A stretch of 12,975 bases of DNA from an uncultured Lachnospiraceae bacterium (GTDB lineage: Bacteria > Bacillota > Clostridia > Lachnospirales > Lachnospiraceae). Numbering within the stretch: the stretch's first letter is position 1; every line of letters starts with the position of its first letter. The DNA is taken from positions 1 to 12,975 of the forward strand of contig CALDLG010000134.1 of the NCBI GenBank assembly GCA_937910785.1, written 5' to 3'. A model generated the notes under the pieces. That model made no database searches and was not told where the DNA came from. It saw nothing but the letters and a program-made list of their open reading frames with translations. Both the position numbers and the translations under genes were made by a program. Below are positions 1-6,630 of this stretch, piece by piece.

Positions 1-2
1 TG

Positions 3-1190
3 GCAAAGGGTCTGAACGATGTGGTCGATGAAGTGGGGAAAAGTCTGAATGATGCGGTAGATGAGGTGGGAAGGAGCCTGAACGGAGCAGCCGCCGAGGT
101 GCGCAATGGCCTTACGATGCCCGAACAGAACCATGTTCGCAGGACGGCCCGGCATATGAAGCCCAATCTGCGCCCGGATGCAAGATTTTTCGTCAGGAAG
201 CCGAAAGGGAGCGTTTCCGGCGTCGTGATGATGGCGCTGGGATTCAGTCTTTTCGGGATTGCCGGTTTCTTTACGCTGATGTCGCTGCTGATGTTTCTGT
301 TCGGAGGGGAGCCCGTTTCCTCGGTTTTCGCGTTTGGAATTTTCGCAGCGGCGGGTGCGGGAGTCGGATGCCGGGGAATTACCTTAAAGGAGCGGACAAA
401 TCGTTTCAGGCGCTATGTGGGCATCGTGCAGCAGAAGCTCTACTGTTCGGTGGAGGAACTGGTCGGGAAAACAGGAAGAAGCAGAAGATATGTCTTAAAG
501 GATCTGAAGCGGATGATTCGAAGCGGCTGGTTTTTACAGGCCCATCTGGATAAGCAGGAGAGCTGCCTGATCGTCAGCGATCAGTTGTATGAGCAGTACC
601 GGCTGACACAGCAAAATTATGAGGAGCAGCAAAGAGCGCAGGCAGTGCAGCAAATGCAGGAACAGCAGAAGGCGGAGGAACGGTTACGGGAAAGCAGGAA
701 TCCACAGTTTCAGAACGGGACGGCATCTGCCAAAGCAGGACAGCCGGGGCCGGCATCGGAGTATGAGAAAATGCTGGCGGAAGGACAGAACTATATTCGG
801 ATGATACGCATCTGCAATGACGAAATTCCGGGTGAAGAAATGTCTGAGAAGCTTGATAAGCTGGAGCTTCTCGTGACGAGGATTTTTGACAGGGTGGAAA
901 AAGAACCGGAGCTTGCCGCGGACCTGCATAAGATGCTGAATTATTATCTGCCGACGACACAGAAGCTGTTGGAGGCCTACCGGGATCTGGATAAGCAGAA
1001 TCTGGAGCTTGATAATATTTCCGGAACCAAAAAGGAAATCGAGGAAACGGTCGATACGATCAATCAGGCTTTTGAAAAATTTCTGGACGAGCTTTTTCGG
1101 GAAAAAGCATGGGATATCCAGACAGATATTTCCGTATTGCATACAATGTTGAAGCAGGACGGTTATCTGAACGGGGATTTTGAAAAATAG
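3..1190 (+). CDS. xpaC: XpaC-family membrane protein (5' end outside window)
   Basis: The frame is open to the first base, so the true start lies upstream; the GTG at 21 is probably internal. The visible part begins with three 11-residue repeats (nt 6-104; pattern KSLNDAVDEVG), which would form an amphipathic helix. Two hydrophobic segments follow at about nt 220-305 and 315-375. Next is a basic, winged-helix-like stretch (about nt 426-560, containing GRSRRYVLKDLKRM), then a Gln/Glu-rich coiled region (nt 600-690) and an acidic helical C-terminal domain. This layout fits the XpaC / '5-bromo-4-chloroindolyl phosphate hydrolysis' family, whose name comes from a phenotype and whose biochemistry is unclear. 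The telA gene 14 nt downstream supports the call, because xpaC-telA (yaaN) pairs are conserved in Firmicutes. It is probably an integral membrane protein with a large cytoplasmic domain. Confidence 0.8.
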   Translation, partial: AKGLNDVVDEVGKSLNDAVDEVGRSLNGAAAEVRNGLTMPEQNHVRRTARHMKPNLRPDARFFVRKPKGSVSGVVMMALGFSLFGIAGFFTLMSLLMFLFGGEPVSSVFAFGIFAAAGAGVGCRGITLKERTNRFRRYVGIVQQKLYCSVEELVGKTGRSRRYVLKDLKRMIRSGWFLQAHLDKQESCLIVSDQLYEQYRLTQQNYEEQQRAQAVQQMQEQQKAEERLRESRNPQFQNGTASAKAGQPGPASEYEKMLAEGQNYIRMIRICNDEIPGEEMSEKLDKLELLVTRIFDRVEKEPELAADLHKMLNYYLPTTQKLLEAYRDLDKQNLELDNISGTKKEIEETVDTINQAFEKFLDELFREKAWDIQTDISVLHTMLKQDGYLNGDFEK

Positions 1191-1204
1191 AGGGAATTAC
1201 GAAA

Positions 1205-2377
1205 ATGGAATTGGAAAGGAGCAGCATGGCGATGAGCGAAGTAAAGGAGGCAGCGGTACCGACTCTGGTGTTCGGGGAGGTATTTGAGGAAAAGCAGATT
1301 CCGGCGGACACGGCGGTGAAGCAGGAAGTGGGGGAAAAGCTGGATGAATCAATGTTGACCGATGAAGAGCGGAAAATGGTGGATGAGTTCAGCAGGCAGA
1401 TTGATTTACATAACTCGAATGCGATCCTGCAGTACGGCGTCGGAACACAGAAGAAAATGGCCGATTTTTCCGGAGATGCGCTGGAAAATGTAAAGACAAA
1501 GGATCTGGGAGAGATCGGGGAAATGCTTTCAGGCGTTGTTGCCGAGCTGAAGGATTTCGATGAAGACGAGGCAAAGGGCATTCTCGGCATCTTCAGGAAG
1601 ACTTCAAACAAACTGGACGCCATGAAGGTGAAATATTCCAAAGCGGAGGTAAACATCAACAGAATCTGTCAGGCGCTGGAGCAGCATCAGGTACAGCTTA
1701 TGAAAGATATCGCGGTGCTGGATAAAATGTATGATCTGAATCTGACCTATTTTAAGGAATTATCCATGTATATTCTTGCAGGAAAGAAAAAACTGCAGAA
1801 GACGCGTGATGAAGAGCTTTCAGAGCTTGTTGACAGGGCAAGGGAAAGCGGACTTCCGGAGGATGCGCAGGCGGCAAAGGATCTGGAAAGTCTCTGCGAC
1901 CGTTTTGAAAAAAAGATTCATGATCTGGAGCTGACGCGGATGATTTCCATTCAGACGGCGCCGCAGATCCGTCTCGTACAGAGCAGCGATACGATGATGG
2001 TAGAGAAGATTCAGTCTACGGTGGTCAATACGATTCCCCTCTGGAAAAGCCAGATGGTGCTGGCCCTTGGCGTAAATCACGCGGAGCAGGCGGCGAGAGC
2101 ACAGCGGGAAGTAACGGATATGACGAATGAGCTTCTGCGTAAGAATGCGGCCGTTCTGAAGACCGCGGCGGTGGAGAGCGCCAAAGAGTCCGAGCGCGGC
2201 ATTGTGGATATGGAAACGTTAAAGAATACGAATGCGTCGCTGATCTCCACGCTCGATGAGGTTATGAAGATTCAGGCCGAAGGCAGAGAGCGGAGAAGGT
2301 CTGCGGAAACGGAAATGCAGCATATGGAAGAAGAGCTGAAGCAGAAACTGTTGGAGATGAGCGGAAGGAAAGCATAG
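1205..2377 (+). CDS. telA: TelA-family toxic anion resistance protein
   Basis: This is a 390-residue, highly charged, almost wholly alpha-helical protein with no membrane segment, matching the usual 350-400 residues of the TelA/YaaN family (linked to tellurite and other toxic-anion resistance; molecular function not settled). Family-like features are the N-terminal acidic segment, the IDLHNSNAILQYGVGTQKKM block (about residues 62-81), long central helices, and a C-terminal region containing MVALGVNHAEQ-type and NTNASLISTLDEV blocks. It lies 14 nt behind xpaC and is presumably cotranscribed with it. The start is ambiguous. ATG 1205 has AGGGA at 1191-1195, while in-frame ATG 1226 and ATG 1232 lie 4 and 10 nt after a better AAAGGAG (1215-1221), so the protein may be 7-9 residues shorter. 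Confidence 0.87.
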   Translation: MELERSSMAMSEVKEAAVPTLVFGEVFEEKQIPADTAVKQEVGEKLDESMLTDEERKMVDEFSRQIDLHNSNAILQYGVGTQKKMADFSGDALENVKTKDLGEIGEMLSGVVAELKDFDEDEAKGILGIFRKTSNKLDAMKVKYSKAEVNINRICQALEQHQVQLMKDIAVLDKMYDLNLTYFKELSMYILAGKKKLQKTRDEELSELVDRARESGLPEDAQAAKDLESLCDRFEKKIHDLELTRMISIQTAPQIRLVQSSDTMMVEKIQSTVVNTIPLWKSQMVLALGVNHAEQAARAQREVTDMTNELLRKNAAVLKTAAVESAKESERGIVDMETLKNTNASLISTLDEVMKIQAEGRERRRSAETEMQHMEEELKQKLLEMSGRKA

Positions 2378-2396
2378 TCCTGACGCAGCTGTCATG

Positions 2397-2424
2397 CGGA
2401 GTCAGACCGGCCGGTCTGGCTCCG
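2397..2424. repeat. 28-bp near-perfect palindrome between telA and rho
   Basis: The two 14-base arms (2397-2410 and 2411-2424) pair over their full length with a single G-T wobble at 2402/2419. The centre is GACCGGCCGGTC. It starts 20 nt after the telA stop. No T-run follows, so it is not a standard intrinsic terminator. It could be an RNA hairpin that ends or stabilises the xpaC-telA mRNA, or a binding site for a dimeric regulator. A second possible stem (CCGGAT at 2422-2427 plus TTACG at 2431-2435, against CGTAATCCGG at 2448-2457) overlaps its 3' edge and could compete with it. Confidence 0.6.
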
Positions 2425-2480
2425 GATCGGTTACGGCGCACAGCAATCGTAATCCGGTAAATGATTTCTGAAAAAATCTC

Positions 2481-2509
2481 TTCCTATTTCAGACAAACTG
2501 TTGTATAAT
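2481..2509 (+). promoter_or_regulatory. Probable rho promoter
   Basis: A perfect -10 TATAAT is at 2504-2509. At a 17-nt spacing the -35 is a poor TTCCTA (2481-2486). Transcription from here would give a leader of roughly 135 nt before the rho start, with an AT-rich stretch at 2510-2560. The long leader fits the known habit of rho genes of controlling their own expression, but no specific attenuation site could be proved here. Confidence 0.55.
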
Positions 2510-2652
2510 ACTTTTTAATAACGAGATATTTATGTCATTTCAGTATACATATCAAGTATTAGAATCCCGATAGAAACCAAAGAATGAGTAAACAGAGAGC
2601 TTTAGGCTGAGTATTCAGCGTTGAAATAATTGTGAAAGTACAGGAGGAATGT

Positions 2653-4047
2653 ATGAGAGAGAAGTATGAATCGCTGGCGCTTGCTGATTTGAAGGAAATC
2701 GCCAGGGCAAGGGGGATTAAAGGAACCTCTACGATGAAAAAGGCAGATCTGGTGGATGCGATGCTGCGTGAGGACGAGAAAGATAAGGCGGAAGGAAAAG
2801 AAGTTGTCGTGAAGTCCATCGTGCCGAAGAGGCCGGATAAAACGGAAAGAGTGGAGCGGGCCGAAAAAGCGGAAGGGGCGGCTTCCGGTGGTGAAGAGGA
2901 GCGGTTTCCGGCAGAGCTTGACAGCGGAATTGTGGCTCATGGCATTCTGGAAGTCATGAGTGACGGCTTCGGTTTTATCCGGTGCGAAAACTATCTTCCG
3001 GGAGAGAATGACGTTTATGTGGCGCCGAGCCAGATCAGAAGATTCGGATTGAAGACGGGCGATATTCTGGAAGGAAATACCAGAGTGAAAACGCAGAGTG
3101 AAAAGTTCAGCGCGCTGCTTTATGTCAGGTCGATCAATGGTTATACGCCGGATATGGCAATGCGCAGGGTCAATTTCGAGGATCTGACGCCCATTTTCCC
3201 GAATAAGCGGTTAAAGCTGGAAGTTCCCGGCTCCTCTGTGGCCATGCGGATTATGGATCTGATGAGTCCTGTCGGAAAAGGACAGAGGGGAATGATCGTA
3301 TCTCCGCCGAAGGCCGGCAAGACGACTCTGTTAAAAGAAGTAGCGAAGTCCATTACCAGAAATTCGCCGGAGGCGCATCTGATTATTCTGTTGATCGACG
3401 AACGTCCGGAGGAAGTAACGGATATCAAGGAGGCCATTGCAGGCCCTAACGTGGAAGTGATTTATTCTACGTTCGATGAGCTGCCGGAGCATCACAAGAG
3501 AGTTTCGGAGATGGTGATCGAACGCGGAAAGCGCCTGGTAGAGCATAAAAAGGATGTTGTCATTCTGCTCGACAGCATCACCCGACTGACAAGAGCCTAT
3601 AACCTGACGGTTCCGCCCAGCGGCCGTACGCTGTCCGGCGGTCTCGATCCGGCGGCGCTCCATATGCCGAAACGCTTCTTCGGAGCGGCAAGAAATATGC
3701 GGGAGGGCGGAAGCCTGACGATTCTTGCGACCGCGCTCGTGGAAACGGGAAGCAAAATGGACGATGTCGTTTATGAAGAGTTCAAGGGAACCGGCAACAT
3801 GGAAATGGTGCTGGATCGTAAGCTTTCCGAAAAACGCGTTTTTCCGGCAATCGATATCCCGAAGTCCGGAACAAGAAGAGAAGATCTGCTGTTAACGTCG
3901 GAGGAGCTGGAGGCAATCAATATTATTCGTAAGGCTCTCAACAGTCTGAAACCGGAGGAAGCGGTCGATAAGGTGCTTGATATGTTCGCCAGAACAAGAA
4001 ATAACTTTGAATTTGTCAATATGGTTAAAAAAATGAAATTCATTTAA
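2653..4047 (+). CDS. rho: Transcription termination factor Rho
   Basis: Rho is the hexameric, ATP-driven RNA translocase that ends transcription in the cytoplasm. The start is ATG 2653, behind AGGAGG at 2642-2647 (5-nt spacer); the in-frame GTG at 2632 lies upstream of that site and is rejected. The protein has 464 residues. The N-terminal helical domain (LADLKEIARARGIKG, about residues 8-43) is followed by a charged Lys/Glu/Arg linker (about 44-92). The cold-shock-like RNA-binding domain contains GFGFIR and NDVYV (about 93-165). The ATPase core has Walker A PPKAGKTT (218-225), LIDERPEEVTD, Walker B VVILLD (302-307) followed by SITRLTRAYN, and the SGGLDPAALHMPK segment. The C-terminal block with RRED and NFEFV is intact. 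No truncation is seen. rpmE follows, as in many Clostridia. Confidence 0.98.
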   Translation: MREKYESLALADLKEIARARGIKGTSTMKKADLVDAMLREDEKDKAEGKEVVVKSIVPKRPDKTERVERAEKAEGAASGGEEERFPAELDSGIVAHGILEVMSDGFGFIRCENYLPGENDVYVAPSQIRRFGLKTGDILEGNTRVKTQSEKFSALLYVRSINGYTPDMAMRRVNFEDLTPIFPNKRLKLEVPGSSVAMRIMDLMSPVGKGQRGMIVSPPKAGKTTLLKEVAKSITRNSPEAHLIILLIDERPEEVTDIKEAIAGPNVEVIYSTFDELPEHHKRVSEMVIERGKRLVEHKKDVVILLDSITRLTRAYNLTVPPSGRTLSGGLDPAALHMPKRFFGAARNMREGGSLTILATALVETGSKMDDVVYEEFKGTGNMEMVLDRKLSEKRVFPAIDIPKSGTRREDLLLTSEELEAINIIRKALNSLKPEEAVDKVLDMFARTRNNFEFVNMVKKMKFI

Positions 4048-4057
4048 GAAAAAGCAC

Positions 4058-4086
4058 TTGCATACACCTGACAGCTATGCTACAAT
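4058..4086 (+). promoter_or_regulatory. rpmE promoter
   Basis: TTGCAT (4058-4063), an exact 17-nt spacer, and TACAAT (4081-4086) make a good vegetative sigma-factor promoter. It starts 11 nt after the rho stop, so rpmE can be transcribed independently of rho. The expected transcript start near 4092 leaves a leader of about 90 nt. Confidence 0.8.
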
Positions 4087-4092
4087 GTATAA

Positions 4093-4148
4093 GCTGTTGG
4101 TTTATAACAGCAGTGGATGAGAACAGAATCTGACGACATATTTATGTC
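4093..4148 (+). promoter_or_regulatory. Two hairpins in the rpmE leader
   Basis: GCTGTT (4093-4098) pairs with AACAGC (4106-4111), and GACAT (4135-4139) with ATGTC (4144-4148). The first lies at the predicted 5' end of the mRNA, the second 12 nt before the Shine-Dalgarno AGGAAAGGA (4161-4169). Many ribosomal-protein mRNAs carry leader structures bound by the protein product. Whether L31 binds here is not known. Confidence 0.35.
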
Positions 4149-4181
4149 TTTATACAAATCAGGAAAGGAATGGGTATTGAA

Positions 4182-4388
4182 ATGAAAGAAGGAATTCATC
4201 CTGCGTATTATCAGGCAACCGTAACATGCAACTGTGGAAACACATTCGTAACGGGTTCTACCAAGCCCGAAATCCATGTAGAAGTCTGCTCCAAGTGCCA
4301 TTCGTTCTACACAGGCCAGCAGAAAGCGGCACAGGCCCGCGGACGTATTGATAAGTTCAACAGAAAATACGGTGTGGAAAACAAATAG
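4182..4388 (+). CDS. rpmE: 50S ribosomal protein L31 (zinc-ribbon type)
   Basis: L31 is a small large-subunit protein that helps bridge the 50S and 30S subunits. From ATG 4182 it has 68 residues and begins MKEGIHPAYYQATVTCNCG, the standard L31 start. Cysteines in CNCG and CSKCH make it the zinc-binding (C+) type. The HSFYTGQQK, ARGRIDKFNRKYG ending is typical. An in-frame ATG at 4170 would add MGIE. It has AGGA 5 nt upstream (4161-4164), whereas 4182 lies 12 nt after AAGGA, so 4170 cannot be excluded; 4182 is preferred on family similarity. The gene has its own promoter and a weak terminator. Confidence 0.96.
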   Translation: MKEGIHPAYYQATVTCNCGNTFVTGSTKPEIHVEVCSKCHSFYTGQQKAAQARGRIDKFNRKYGVENK

Positions 4389-4398
4389 TTTGCGAAAA

Positions 4399-4430
4399 AA
4401 GGTTGGGGTGAAGATCTCAACCTTCTTTAA
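4399..4430 (+). terminator. Weak intrinsic terminator after rpmE
   Basis: AAGGTTG (4399-4405) pairs with CAACCTT (4418-4424), extended by two G-U pairs and one G-C pair toward a 6-nt loop. The tail, CTTTAAT, is short of T residues, so termination is probably partial and some transcripts may continue into the downstream gene. Confidence 0.55.
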
Positions 4431-4487
4431 TAGGATGAAAAGAAGTTCTGACGCTTACGCCGGAGGGTGTTCGGGAGGAGCTTCTAT

Positions 4488-4542
4488 GGCCCGCGCGGCG
4501 GGCCCTGGGCTATGAGATTTTGCGAAGCGAAATCGTGGAGGG
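4488..4542 (+). promoter_or_regulatory. Two tight hairpins before the yqhQ-like start
   Basis: GGCCCGC (4488-4494) and GCGGGCC (4498-4504) form a perfect 7-bp, GC-only stem with a 3-nt loop. Then GATTTTGC (4516-4523) pairs with GCGAAATC (4527-4534) around a GAA loop, with one G-U pair. The second ends 2 nt before the Shine-Dalgarno GGAGGG (4537-4542) that serves GTG 4547. The position suggests control of translation or RNA processing; no known riboswitch class is recognised. Confidence 0.45.
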
Positions 4543-4546
4543 TAAT

Positions 4547-5551
4547 GTGAGGAAAAGACGTAACCGCTATTCCGGGATCGGCGGTCAGGCCGTTCTGGAA
4601 GGCATTATGATGAAAAACGGAGAACAGTATGCGATCGCTGTCCGCAAACCGGACGGCGAAATCGAGGTGGATGTGGATACCTATCACAGCGTTATTCATG
4701 GAAGCAGGCTTTTAAAGCTTCCTTTTATCAGAGGTATTTTCAATTTTGTGGATTCCCTGATACTGGGTATGAAATCGCTGAATTTTTCCGCTGCCTTCTA
4801 TGAAGATGAGGAAGCGAAGGAAACGTTGGCGGATAAAGCATTCAACAGAGTATTTAAGGATAAGGCGGAGAAAATTTTTACCGGACTTGTGACGATTTTT
4901 TCCATGGCGCTTGCCATTGCTATTTTTATGATTCTTCCGTATTTCCTGACGGCGCAGTTTCAGGATTATATCAGAAATGCATCCCTGATGGCGATCATCG
5001 AGGGGGTTGTCCGCATCGGGATTTTTGTTTTGTATGTGCTGGCGATTTCGTTGATGAAGGATATCCGGAGAGTGTATATGTATCATGGAGCGGAGCACAA
5101 ATGTATCGACTGCATCGAGAAGGGGCGTCCGTTAACAGTCCGCAATGTCATGCGCAGCTCCAGGCAGCACAAACGCTGTGGAACAAGCTTTATGCTGTTC
5201 GTGATGTTTGTCAGCGTTATTTTGTTCTTTTTCATCAGAGTGGAAAACCCTGCTGCCAGGGTAGCGCTGAGAATCGCCCTGATTCCCGTAATCGCCGGGA
5301 TCTCTTATGAGATCATCAGGCTGGCGGGCAGAAGTGAAAATATTCTGGTGAAAATTATTTCGGCTCCCGGACTCATGCTGCAGCGGCTGACGACGAAGGA
5401 ACCGGACGAAGGCATGGTGGAGGTAGCCATTGCTGCCGTAGAAGCGGTATTTGACTGGAAAAAGTATCTGTATGATACGTTCGGGTATGAAATAGACGAT
5501 TCCTGGCTGGAGGATCAGACGAAACCGGCGGAGGAAGATGAAGATATCTGA
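4547..5551 (+). CDS. yqhQ: DUF1385 membrane protein (YqhQ-like)
   Basis: This is an integral membrane protein of 334 residues with no established function. The family signature YSGIGGQAVLEGIMMKN lies near the N-terminus, LPFIRGIFNFVDSL follows, and HGAEHKCI (H180-I187) and RQHKRCGTSFML form the conserved His/Cys core, which resembles a metal or catalytic site. Four hydrophobic segments are visible at about residues 110-136, 148-170, 213-232 and 239-261. The GTG 4547 start is chosen because GGAGGG lies 4 nt upstream and family members start just before YSGIGGQ. TTG 4520 would add nine residues but sits inside a hairpin with no Shine-Dalgarno. The rpmE-DUF1385-prmC-prfA order is conserved in Clostridia, so a link to translation or envelope assembly can be proposed but not shown. 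Confidence 0.9.
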   Translation: MRKRRNRYSGIGGQAVLEGIMMKNGEQYAIAVRKPDGEIEVDVDTYHSVIHGSRLLKLPFIRGIFNFVDSLILGMKSLNFSAAFYEDEEAKETLADKAFNRVFKDKAEKIFTGLVTIFSMALAIAIFMILPYFLTAQFQDYIRNASLMAIIEGVVRIGIFVLYVLAISLMKDIRRVYMYHGAEHKCIDCIEKGRPLTVRNVMRSSRQHKRCGTSFMLFVMFVSVILFFFIRVENPAARVALRIALIPVIAGISYEIIRLAGRSENILVKIISAPGLMLQRLTTKEPDEGMVEVAIAAVEAVFDWKKYLYDTFGYEIDDSWLEDQTKPAEEDEDI

Positions 5552-5571
5552 TAGCGGTATATGGGAATAAA

Positions 5572-6507
5572 ATGATGGAAAATCAGAATTACGAAACGGT
5601 ATACGGATGGGGAATGGAGCAGCTTCGGCAGGAGGAGAACGCGGAGGCCGAACTGGATGCCAGACTGCTGTTGGAGTATGTATGTGGTACGGATCGGAAT
5701 ACGCTTCTTGCCCATGGGGAACGTCCGGTTACGGCACAGGAATATGAGGATTATGTTAACCTGATATCCGCGCGGAAGACGCATATACCTTTACAGTATC
5801 TGACCGGTGTGCAGGAATTTATGGGATTGAAATTTTATGTAAACCAAAGCGTGCTGATACCGCGTCAGGATACGGAAATTCTTGTTGAAGAGGTTATGCG
5901 CCGGATGCATGATGGGATGCGCATTCTGGATATGTGCACCGGTTCCGGATGCATTTTGCTGAGCCTGCTTTTCTATTCTAACGACTGTACCGGTGTGGGC
6001 GTGGATATTTCGGAGGATGCGCTGCAGACCGCGAGACGAAATGCGGAGGAAATCAGAGGAAAAAAAGAAGAAGAGGGAAAGACGTTTCGGGCGGCATTTT
6101 TACAGGGAGATCTGTTTGATGCACTGAACCGCGGGAGCGAAAGTGCGGCGGAGCAGGCCGGGGACGAAGGCTTTCAGGCAATGACGGAGCAGTTTGACCT
6201 TATTGTATCCAATCCCCCTTATATTAAAAGGGATGTAATCGATACACTGATGCCGGAGGTGAAAGATCATGAGCCGCTTCTTGCTCTGGATGGGAAAGAG
6301 GACGGTTTATATTTTTATCGGGAAATTTTGAAACAGGCGGGAAAATATCTGACCTGCGGCGGAGGACTTTTCTTTGAGATCGGATATGATCAGGGAAAGG
6401 CCGTCAGAGAGCTGATGGAGACGGCGGGCTTTGTGGAAGTGGAAGTGATTCAGGATTTCGCCGGGCTGGACAGAGTGGTGTGCGGCGTTCGGGGCAGGGA
6501 TGCCTGA
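5572..6507 (+). CDS. prmC: Peptide chain release factor N5-glutamine methyltransferase PrmC
   Basis: PrmC transfers a methyl group from S-adenosylmethionine to the glutamine of the GGQ motif in release factors RF1 and RF2, speeding peptide release. The protein has 311 residues. The N-terminal helical substrate-binding domain (about 1-85) includes the PLQYLTG block. SAM motif I is ILDMCTGSGC (118-127), VGVDIS follows, and the catalytic NPPY is at 214-217. LALDGKEDGL and the C-terminal GLDRVVCGVR are typical. It is longer than the usual roughly 280 residues, mainly because of an acidic, glycine- and alanine-rich insertion at about 184-206. The start is one of two adjacent ATGs (5572/5575) with a weak GGGA at 5563-5566. 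It lies 20 nt after the DUF1385 gene and before prfA, which encodes its substrate. Confidence 0.96.
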   Translation: MMENQNYETVYGWGMEQLRQEENAEAELDARLLLEYVCGTDRNTLLAHGERPVTAQEYEDYVNLISARKTHIPLQYLTGVQEFMGLKFYVNQSVLIPRQDTEILVEEVMRRMHDGMRILDMCTGSGCILLSLLFYSNDCTGVGVDISEDALQTARRNAEEIRGKKEEEGKTFRAAFLQGDLFDALNRGSESAAEQAGDEGFQAMTEQFDLIVSNPPYIKRDVIDTLMPEVKDHEPLLALDGKEDGLYFYREILKQAGKYLTCGGGLFFEIGYDQGKAVRELMETAGFVEVEVIQDFAGLDRVVCGVRGRDA

Positions 6508-6565
6508 AGGCCGGAACAGTCAGCGGGGGAAATGGCTGAAAGCCGGAAGTGTATGCGGGAGAAAT
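6504..6565 (+). repeat. Imperfect 32-nt tandem duplication after prmC
   Basis: Segments 6504-6533 and 6536-6565 match at 24 of 30 positions, with a 32-nt period. Shared blocks are CTGAA, GCCGGAA, GCGGG and AAAT. The first copy contains the prmC stop codon, so the end of the gene and the following bases appear to have been duplicated and then diverged. Confidence 0.5.
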
Positions 6566-6574
6566 TCTCCCCGC
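6555..6574 (+). other. GC-rich hairpin between prmC and prfA
   Basis: GCGGGAG (6555-6561) pairs with CTCCCCGC (6567-6574), with one extra C on the 3' arm and a 5-nt loop. The downstream bases are T-rich but broken by G (6576-6593), so this may be a weak terminator or attenuator, or a processing site that lets prfA be expressed differently from prmC. Confidence 0.4.
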
Positions 6575-6597
6575 GTGTTTGATGGTTTGTTTTACAG

Positions 6598-6622
6598 GCT
6601 TCGCATGGCGAAGTCATGGAGG
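6598..6622 (+). promoter_or_regulatory. Hairpin adjoining the prfA Shine-Dalgarno
   Basis: CTTCGC (6599-6604) pairs with GCGAAG (6608-6613) across an ATG loop, with a further G-U pair outside. It ends 4 nt before GGAGG (6618-6622). That site lies 8 nt before ATG 6631 and sets the prfA start. The layout repeats what is seen before the DUF1385 gene. Confidence 0.45.
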
Positions 6623-6630
6623 TTGGAAAG

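Noticed and set aside
2375..2430. Standard intrinsic terminator after telA
   Set aside because: The palindrome is strong but is followed by GATCGGTTACGG rather than a T-run, so it is listed as a palindrome only.
4435..4515. A 26-codon ATG frame (MKRSSDAYAGG...) before the DUF1385 gene as an upstream regulatory peptide
   Set aside because: No adequate Shine-Dalgarno, Gly/Ala-rich content expected from GC-rich DNA, and no stall-like motif.
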